This document shows positions 53,501 through 64,000 of a DNA stretch of 64,000 nt, in pieces (positions within the stretch are counted from its first letter, which is position 1; each line of letters starts with the position of its first letter). A program made the position numbers and the translations under genes. This DNA is from Limnoperna fortunei. Lineage: Eukaryota > Mollusca > Bivalvia > Mytilida > Modiolidae. The notes under the pieces were generated by a model, which saw only the letters and a program-made list of their open reading frames with translations, was not told the origin of the DNA and ran no database searches. The DNA is taken from positions 5,583,547-5,647,546 of the forward strand of contig OX104116.1 of assembly GCA_944474755.1 (NCBI GenBank), given 5' to 3'.

Positions 53501-56500
53501 TATATCCTCTGTAAAATATGAACAAAGAACTGAATACAACCAAATAAGATAAAAATACCATAAGTACTCATCAGAATAGTTATATCATCTGTAAAACATG
53601 AACAAAGAACTGAATACAACCAAATAAGGTAAAAATACCATAAGTACTCATCAGAATAGTTATATCATCTGTAAAACATGAACAAAGAACTGAATACAAC
53701 CAAATAAGGTAAAAATACCATAAGTACTTATCGGAATAGTTATATCATCTGTAAAACATGAACAAAGAACTGAATACAACCAAATAAGGTAAAAATACCA
53801 TAAGTACTCATCAGAATAGTTATATCATCTGTAAAACATGAACAAAGAACTGAATACAACCAAATAAGGTAAAAATACCATAAGTACTTATCAGAATAGT
53901 TATATCCTCTGTAAAACATGAACACAGAACTGAATACAACCAAATAAGGTACAGATACCGTAAGTACTTATCAGAATAGTTATATCATCTGTAAAACATG
54001 AACAAAGAACTGAATACAACCAAATAAGGTAAAAATACCATAAGTACTCATCAGAATAGTTATATCATCTGTAAAACATGAACAAAGAACTGAATACAAC
54101 CAAATAAGGTAAAAATACCATAAGTACTTATCAGAATAGTTATATCATCTGTAAAACATGAACAAAGAACTGAATACAACCAAATAAGGTAAAAATACCA
54201 TAAGTACTAATCAGAATAGTTATATCATCCGTAAAACATGAACACAGAACTGAATACAACCAAATAAGGTAAAAATATCATAAGTACTTATCAGAATAGT
54301 TATATCATCTGTAAAACATGAACAAAGAACTTAATACAACCAAATAAGTACTCATCAGAATAGTTATATCATCTGTAAAACATGAACAAAGAACTGAATA
54401 CAACCAAATAAGGTAAAAATACCATAAGTACTTATCAGAATAGTTATATCATCTGTAAAACATGAACAAAGAACTGAATACAACCAAATAAGGTAAAAAT
54501 ACCATAAGTACTCATCAGAATAGTTATATCATCTGTAAAACATGAACACAGAACTGAATACAACCAAATAAGGTACAAATACCATAAGTACTTATCAGAA
54601 TAGTTATGTCATCTGTAAAACATGAACACAGAACTGAATACAACCAGATAAGGTACAAATACCATAAGTACTTATCAGAATAGTTATGTCATCTGTAAAA
54701 CATGAACACAGAACTGAATACAACCAAATAAGGTAGAAATATCATAAGTACTCATCAGAATAGTTATATCATCTGGAAAACATGAACAAAGAACTGAATA
54801 CAACCAAATAAGGTAAAAATACCATAAGTACTCATCAGAATAGTTATATCATCTGTAAAACATGAACAAAGAATTGAATACAACCAAATAAGGTAAAATA
54901 CCATAAGTACTCATCAGAATAGTTATATCATCTGTAAAACATGAACAAAGAACTGAATACAACCAAATAAGGTAAAAATACCATAAGTACTAATCAGAAT
55001 AGTTATATCATCTGGAAAACATGAACAAAGAACTGAATACAACCAAATAAGGTAAAAATATCATAAGTACTCATCAGAATAGTTATATCATCTGTAAAAC
55101 ATGAACAAAGAACTGAATTCAACCCAATAAGGTAAAAATATCATAAGTACTCATCAGAATAGTTATATCATCTGTAAAACATGAACAAAGAACTTAATAC
55201 AACCAAATAAGTACTCATCAGAATAGTTATATCATCTGTAAAACATGAACAAAGAACTGAATACAACCAAATAAGTACTCATCAGAATAGTTATATCATC
55301 TGTAAAACATGAACACAGAACTGAATACAACCAGATAAGGTACAAATACCATAAGTACTTATCAGAATAGTTATATCCTCTGTAAAACATGAACAAAGAA
55401 CTGAATACAACAAAATAAGATACAAATATCATAAGTACTTATCAGAATAGTTATATCATCTGTAAAACATGAACAAAGAACTGAATACAACCAAAAAATA
55501 GTAAAAATACCATAAGTACTCATCAGAATAGTTATATCATCTGTAAAACATGAACAAAGAACTGAATACAACCAAATAAGGTAAAAATATCATAAGTACT
55601 CATCAGAATAGTTATATCATCCGTAAAACATGAACAAAGAACTGAATACAACCAAATAACTACTCATCAGAATAGTTATATCATCTTCTGTAAAACATGA
55701 ACAAAGAACTTAATACAACCAAATAAGTACTCATCAGAATAGTTATATCATCTGTAAAACATGAACAAAGAACTTAATACAACCAAATAAGTACTCATCA
55801 GAATAGTTATATCATCTGTAAAACATGAACACAGAACTGAATACAACCAAATAAGGTACAAATACCATAAGTACTTATCAGAATAGTTATATCATCTGTA
55901 AAACATGAACAAAGAACTGAATACAACAAAATAAGATACAAATATCATAAGTACTTATCAGAATAGTTATATCATCTGTAAAATATGAACAAAGAACTGA
56001 ATACAACCAAATAAGGTAAAAATGCCATAAGTACTAATCAGAATAGTTATATCATCTGTAAAACATGAACAAAGAACTGAATACAACCAAATAAGGTAGA
56101 AATATCATAAGTACTCATCAGAATAGTTATATCATCTGGAAAACATGAACAAAGAACTGAATACAACCAAATAAGGTAAAAATACCATAAGTACTCATAA
56201 GAATAGTTATATCATCTGTAAAACATGAACAAAGAATTGAATACAACCAAATAAGGTAAAATACCATAAGTACTCATCAGAATAGTTATATCATCTGTAA
56301 AACATGAACAAAGAACTGAATACAACCAAATAAGGTAAAAATACCATAAGTACTAATCAGAATAGTTATATCATCTGGAAAACATGAACAAAGAACTGAA
56401 TACAACGAAATAAGGTAAAAATATCATAAGTACTCATCAGAATAGTTATATCATCTGTAAAACATGAACAAAGAACTGAATTCAACCCAATAAGGTAAAA

Positions 56501-59500
56501 ATATCATAAGTACTCATCAGAATAGTTATATCATCTGTAAAACATGAACAAAGAACTGAATACAACCAAATAAGTACTCATCAGAATAGTTATATCATCT
56601 GTAAAACATGAACAAAGAACTTAATACAACCAAATAAGTACTCATCAGAATAGTTATATCATCTGTAAAACATGAACACAGAACTGAATACAACCAGATA
56701 AGGTACAAATACCATAAGTACTTATCAGAATAGTTATATCATCTGTAAAACATGAACAAAGAACTGAATACAACCAAATAAGGTAAAAATACCATAAGTA
56801 CTTATCAGAATAGTTATATCATCTGTAAAACATGAACAAAGAACTGAATACAACCAAATAAGGTAAAAATACCATAAGTACTAATCAGAATAGTTATATC
56901 ATCCGTAAAACATGAACACAGAACTGAATACAACCAAATAAGGTAAAAATATCATAAGTACTTATCAGAATAGTTATATCATCTGTAAAACATGAACAAA
57001 GAACTTAATACAACCAAATAAGTACTCATCAGAATAGTTATATCATCTGTAAAACATGAACAAAGAACTGAATACAACCAAATAAGGTAAAAATACCATA
57101 AGTACTTATCAGAATAGTTATATCATCTGTAAAACATGAACAAAGAACTGAATACAACCAAATAAGGTAAAAATACCATAAGTACTTATCAGAATAGTTA
57201 TATCATCTGTAAAACATGAACAAAGAACTGAATACAACCAAATAAGGTAAAAATACCATAAGTACTTATCAGAATAGTTATATCATCTGGAAAACATGAA
57301 CAAAGAACTGAATACAACCAAATAAGGTAAAAATACCATAAGTACTTATCAGAATAGTTATATCATCTGAAAAACATGAACACAGAACTGAATACAACCA
57401 AATAAGGTACAAATACCATAAGTACTTATCAGAATAGTTATGTCATCTGTAAAACATGAACACAGAACTGAATACAACCAAATAAGGTAGAAATATCATA
57501 AGTACTCATCAGAATAGTTATATCATCTGGAAAACATGAACAAAGAACTGAATACAACCAAATAAGGTAAAAATACCATAAGTACTCATCAGAATAGTTA
57601 TATCATCTGTAAAACATGAACAAAGAATTGAATACAACCAAATAAGGTAAAATACCATAAGTACTCATCAGAATAGTTATATCATCTGTAAAACATGAAC
57701 AAAGAACTGAATACAACCAAATAAGGTAAAAATACCGTAAGTACTAATCAGAATAGTTATATCATCTGGAAAACATGAACAAAGAACTGAATACAACCAA
57801 ATAAGGTAAAAATATCATAAGTACTCATCAGAATAGTTATATCATCTGTAAAACATGAACAAAGAACTGAATTCAACCCAATAAGGTAAAAATATCATAA
57901 GTACTCATCAGAATAGTTATATCATCTGTAAAACATGAACAAAGAACTTAATACAACCAAATAAGTACTCATCAGAATAGTTATATCATCTGTAAAACAT
58001 GAACAAAGAACTGAATACAACCAAATAAGTACTCATCAGAATAGTTATATCATCTGTAAAACATGAACACAGAACTGAATACAACCAGATAAGGTACAAA
58101 TACCATAAGTACTTATCAGAATAGTTATATCATCTGTAAAACATGAACAAAGAACTGAATACAACCAAATAAGGTAGAAATACCATAAGTACTCATCAGA
58201 ATAGTTATATCATCTGTAAAACATGAACAAAGAACTGAATACAACCAGATAAGGTACAAATACCATAAGTACTTATCAGAATAGTTATATCATCTGTAAA
58301 ACATGAACACAGAACTGAATACAACCAGATAAGGTACAAATACCATAAGTACTTATCAGAATAGTTATATCATCTGTAAAACATGAACAAAGAACTGAAT
58401 ACAACCAAATAAGGTAGAAATACCATAAGTACTCATCAGAATAGTTATATCATCTGTAAAACATGAACACAGAACTGAATACAACCAGATAAGGTACAAA
58501 TACCATAAGTACTTATCAGAATAGTTATATCATCTGTAAAACATGAACACAGAACTGAATACAACCAGATAAGGTACAAATACCATAAGTACTTATCAGA
58601 ATAGTTATATCCTCTGTAAAACATGAACAGAGAACTGAATACAACCAGATAAGTACTCATCAGAATAGTTATATCATCTGTAAAACATGAACACAGAACT
58701 GAATACAATCAAATAAGGTACAAATACCGTAAGTACTTATCAGAATAGTTATGTCATCTGTAAAACATGAACACAGAACTGAATACAACCAGATAAGGTA
58801 CAAATACCATAAGTACTTATCAGAATAGTTATGTCATCTGTAAAACATGAACAAAGAACTTAATACAACCAAATAAGTACTCATCAGAATAGTTATATCA
58901 TCTGTAAAACATGAACACAGAACTGAATACAACCAGATAAGGTACAAATACCATAAGTACTTATCAGAATAGTTATATCATCTGTAAAACATGAACAAAG
59001 AACTGAATACAATCAAATAAGGTACAAATACCATAAGTACTTATCAGAATAGTTATATCCTCTGTAAAACATGAACACAGAACTGAATACAACCAAATAA
59101 GGTACAGATACCGTAAGTACTTATCAGAATAGTTATATCATCTGTAAAACATGAACAAAGAACTGAATACAACCAAATAAGGTAAAAATACCATAAGTAC
59201 TCATCAGAATAGTTATATCATCTGTAAAACATGAACAAAGAACTGAATACAACCAAATAAGGTAAAAATACCATAAGTACTTATCAGAATAGTTATATCA
59301 TCTGTAAAACATGAACAAAGAACTGAATACAACCAAATAAGGTAAAAATACCATAAGTACTAATCAGAATAGTTATATCATCCGTAAAACATGAACACAG
59401 AACTGAATACAACCAAATAAGGTAAAAATATCATAAGTACTTATCAGAATAGTTATATCATCTGTAAAACATGAACAAAGAACTTAATACAACCAAATAA

Positions 59501-62500
59501 GTACTCATCAGAATAGTTATATCATCTGTAAAACATGAACAAAGAACTGAATACAACCAAATAAGGTAAAAATATCATAAGTACTCATCAGAATAGTTAT
59601 ATCATCTGTAAAACATGAACAAAGAACTGAATACAACCAAATAAGGTAAAAATACCATAAGTACTTATCAGAATAGTTATATCATCTGTAAAACATGAAC
59701 ACAGAACTGAATACAACCAAATAAGGTACAAATACCATAAGTACTTATCAGAATAGTTATGTCATCTGTAAAACATGAACACAGAACTGAATACAACCAA
59801 ATAAGGTAGAAATATCATAAGTACTCATCAGAATAGTTATATCATCTGGAAAACATGAACAAAGAACTGAATACAACCAAATAAGGTAAAAATACCATAA
59901 GTACTCATCAGAATAGTTATATCATCTGTAAAACATGAACAAAGAATTGAATACAACCAAATAAGGTAAAATACCATAAGTACTCATCAGAATAGTTATA
60001 TCATCTGTAAAACATGAACAAAGAACTGAATACAACCAAATAAGGTAAAAATACCGTAAGTACTAATCAGAATAGTTATATCATCTGGAAAACATGAACA
60101 AAGAACTGAATACAACCAAATAAGGTAAAAATATCATAAGTACTCATCAGAATAGTTATATCATCTGTAAAACATGAACAAAGAACTGAATTCAACCCAA
60201 TAAGGTAAAAATATCATAAGTACTCATCAGAATAGTTATATCATCTGTAAAACATGAACAAAGAACTTAATACAACCAAATAAGTACTCATCAGAATAGT
60301 TATATCATCTGTAAAACATGAACAAAGAACTGAATACAACCAAATAAGTACTCATCAGAATAGTTATATCATCTGTAAAACATGAACACAGAACTGAATA
60401 CAACCAGATAAGGTACAAATACCATAAGTACTTATCGGAATAGTTATATCATCTGTAAAACATGAACAAAGAACTGAATACAACCAAATAAGGTAAAAAT
60501 ACCATAAGTACTTATCAGAATAGTTATATCCTCTGTAAAACATGAACACAGAACTGAATACAACCAAATAAGGTACAGATACCGCAAGTACTTATCAGAA
60601 TAGTTATATCATCTGTAAAACATGAACACAGAACTGAATACAACCAAATAAGGTAGAAATATCATAAGTACTCATCAGAATAGTTATATCATCTGTAAAA
60701 TATGAACACAGAACTGAATACAACCAAATAAGGTAAAAATACCATAAGTACTAATCAGAATAGTTATATCATCTGTAAAACATGAACAAAGAACTGAATA
60801 TAACCAAATAAGGTAAAAATACCATAAGTACTAATCAGAATAGTTATATCATCTGGAAAACATGAACAAAGAACTGAATACAACCAAATAAGGTAAAAAT
60901 ACCATAAGTACTCATCAGAATAGTTATATCATCTGTAAAACATGAACAAAGAATTGAATACAATCAAATAAGGTAAAATACCATAAGTACTCATCAGAAT
61001 AGTTATATCATCTGTAAAACATGAACAAAGAACTGAATACAACCAAATAAGGTAAAAATACCATAAGTACTAATCAGAATAGTTATATCATCTGGAAAAC
61101 ATGAACAAAGAACTGAATACAACCAAATAAGGTAAAAATATCATAAGTACTCATCTGAATAGTTATATCATCTGTAAAACATGAACAAAGAACTGAATTC
61201 AACCCAATAAGGTAAAAATATCATAAGTACTCATCAGAATAGTTATATCATCTGTAAAACATGAACAAAGAACTGAATACAACCAAATAAGTACTCATCA
61301 GAATAGTTATATCATCTGTAAAACATGAACAAAGAACTTAATACAACCAAATAAGTACTCATCAGAATAGTTATATCATCTGTAAAACATGAACAAAGAA
61401 CTTAATACAACCAAATAAGGTAAAAATACCATAAGTACTTATCAGAATAGTTATATCATCTGTAAAACATGAACAAAGAACTGAATACAACCAAATAAGG
61501 TAAAAATACCATAAGTACTTATCAGAATAGTTATGTCATCTGTAAAACATGAACACAGAACTGAATACAACCAAATAAGGTAAAAATACCATAAGTACTA
61601 ATCAGAATAGTTATATCATCTGGAAAACATGAACAAAGAACTGAATACAACCAAATAAGGTAAAAATATCATAAGTACTCATCAGAATAGTTATATCATC
61701 TGTAAAACATGAACAAAGAACTGAATTCAACCCAATAAGGTAAAAATATCATAAGTACTCATCAGAATAGTTATATCATCTGTAAAACATGAACAAAGAA
61801 CTGAATACAACCAAATAAGTACTCATCAGAATAGTTATATCATCTGTAAAACATGAACAAAGAACTTAATACAACCAAATAAGTACTCATCAGAATAGTT
61901 ATATCATCTGTAAAACATGAAGAAACAACTGAATACAACCAAATAAGTACTCATCAGAATAGTTATATCATCTGTAAAACATGAACACAGAACTGAATAC
62001 AACCAGATAAGGTACAAATACCATAAGTACTTATCAGAATAGTTATATCATCTGTAAAACATGAACAAAGAACTGAATACAACCAAATAAGGTAAAAATA
62101 CCATAAGTACTTATCAGAATAGTTATATCATCTGTAAAACATGAACAAAGAACTGAATACAACCAAATAAGGTAAAAATACCATAAGTACTCATCAGAAT
62201 AGTTATATCATCTGGAAAACATGAACAAAGAACTGAATACAACCAAATAAGGTAAAAATATCATAAGTACTTATCAGAATAGTTATATCATCTGTAAAAC
62301 ATGAACAGAGAACTGAATACAACCAAATAAGGTAAAAATATCATAAGTACTTATCAGAATAGTTATATCATCTGTAAAACATGAACACAGAACTGAATAC
62401 AATCAAATAAGGTAAAATACCATAAGTACTCATCAGAATAGTTATATCATCTGTAAAACATGAACAGAGAACTGAATACAACCAAATAAGGTAAAAATAT

Positions 62501-63588
62501 CATAAGTACTTATCAGAATAGTTATATCATCTGTAAAACATGAACAGAGAACTGAATACAACCAAATAAGGTAAAAATATCATAAGTACTTATCAGAATA
62601 GTTATATCATCTGTAAAACATGAACACAGAACTGAATACAACCAAATAAGGTAAAAATACCATAAGTACTCATCAGAATAGTTATATCATCTGGAAAACA
62701 TGAACAAAGAACTGAATACAACCAAATAAGGTAAAAATATCATAAGTACTTATCAGAATAGTTATATCATCTGTAAAACATGAACAGAGAACTGAATACA
62801 ACCAAATAAGGTAAAAATACCATAAGTACTAATCAGAATAGTTATATCATCTGGAAAACATGAACAAAGAACTGAATACAACGAAATAAGGTAAAAATAT
62901 CATAAGTACTCATCAGAATAGTTATATCATCTGTAAAACATGAACAAAGAACTGAATTCAACCCAATAAGGTAAAAATATCATAAGTACTCATCAGAATA
63001 GTTATATCATCTGTAAAACATGAACAAAGAACTTAATACAACCAAATAAGTACTCATCAGAATAGTTATATCATCTGTAAAACATGAACAAAGAACTTAA
63101 TACAACCAAATAAGTACTCATCAGAATAGTTATATCATCTGTAAAACATGAACACAGAACTGAATACAACCAGATAAGGTACAAATACCATAAGTACTTA
63201 TCAGAATAGTTATATCATCTGTAAAACATGAACAAAGAACTGAATACAACCAAATAAGGTAAAAATACCATAAGTACTTATCAGAATAGTTATATCATCT
63301 GTAAAACATGAACAAAGAACTGAATACAACCAAATAAGGTAAAAATACCATAAGTACTAATCAGAATAGTTATATCATCTGTAAAACATGAACACAGAAC
63401 TGAATACAACCAAATAAGGTACAAATACCATAAGTACTTATCAGAATAGTTATGTCATCTGTAAAACAAGAACACAGAACTGAATACAACCAAATAAGGT
63501 AAAAATACCATAAGTACTTATCAGAATAGTTATATCATCTGTAAAACATGAACAAAGAACAGAATACAACCAAATAAGGTAAACTATC
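50507..63588. repeat. 80-bp array made from the exon 23/intron 23 junction, about 165 copies
   Basis: Each full unit holds 59 nt matching the exon 23 end (ATCAGAATAGTTATATCATC ... TACAACCAAATAAG) followed by GTAAAAATACCATAAGTACT. Nearly all copies differ from the exon by TCTGTAAAA for TCAGCAAAA and AACAAAG for AACGAAG. A 64-bp subtype lacks 16 bp of the intron part. Copies are 90-100% alike and arranged in higher-order blocks. The final copy decays at about 63580. Confidence 0.97.
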
Positions 63589-64000
63589 ATCAGAAAACGC
63601 AAAATAAAAATATTAATTTAAATCTTATACAATTTAATATATTTCTATATTTATTATACATTGTACATAATATTTAATATTTAATAGTTATCGAATACAA
63701 ACCTTCAGACCAAATATATGATCCGCTCGTACTCAGTATTGCTACGATGAGCGTCAATATCCTGATTAGCAAAAACATTGGATATTTTTATTTTGAGGTT
63801 TTTCACAATTTAAAAAAATATTTGAGTTTACTCCGTTGTTTTTGTTTAGAAATATACTAATCTCTAACTCATTTTGTTTTATTTGTTCGTACATAGTACA
63901 TATCTGTAATAGTCCTGCGTGTTGTACCCTCAACGTGTTAAAATCAAATTGCCGAAACAAATGCAGTCTTTATTTTTTTACATTGTCTTTACTACAATAA
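63589..64000. other. Intron 23 beyond the array
   Basis: AT-rich single-copy sequence. No TM6/TM7 exon is visible before the right edge. Confidence 0.6.

Noticed and set aside
50408..60567. Minus-strand open frames in the 80-bp array (YSVLCSCFTDDITI-type peptides)
   Set aside because: They are antisense to duplicated exon 23 sequence, repeat identically, and exist only because units lack stops in that frame.

Overview
This is a eukaryotic, AT-rich, repeat-dominated genomic window. It carries one recognisable host gene, read on the + strand: a CTLD-containing, latrophilin-like adhesion GPCR. I reconstruct 23 consecutive coding exons from 9290 to 50506. All have AG/GT borders and all splice phases agree. 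TM6, TM7 and the C-tail lie beyond the right edge. The LINE remnants, tRNA-derived SINEs and dispersed repeats resemble those I associate with bivalve molluscs, possibly mussels. That taxonomic call is inference.

Layout: 1-2535 is a GT-rich minisatellite. 2536-9289 is upstream DNA with a SINE, foldback elements, a 75-bp array and a 474-bp MITE with 9-bp target duplications. The gene starts at 9290 with a signal peptide split over two exons. Exons 3-5 and 6-8 encode two C-type-lectin-like domains, exon 9 a Ser/Thr-rich linker with a coding 30-bp repeat, exons 10-15 the GAIN domain, exons 16-17 the GPS, and exons 18-23 TM1-TM5 plus the start of ICL3. The introns hold two 5'-truncated LINEs (one interrupted by a SINE with a 12-bp target duplication), several SINEs, a TTAA-flanked MITE and many minisatellites.

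The most unusual signal is that two large arrays are amplified exon/intron junctions of this gene. The 47-bp array at 31020-34053 repeats the last 35 nt of exon 14 plus its 5' splice site. The 80-bp array at 50507-63588 repeats the last ~59 nt of exon 23 plus its 5' splice site, and fills 13 kb. A smaller partial duplication of the exon 18 acceptor and exon start lies in intron 18, and a 32-bp array with acceptor-like ends lies just before exon 23. The pre-mRNA would therefore carry roughly 200 near-copies of two of its own 5' splice sites, immediately downstream of the true ones. In both cases read-through meets an in-frame TAA at once.

Limits: everything was read by eye. Exon calls rest on splice consensus, phase and domain fit, without transcript data. 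Repeat copy numbers are length divided by period.
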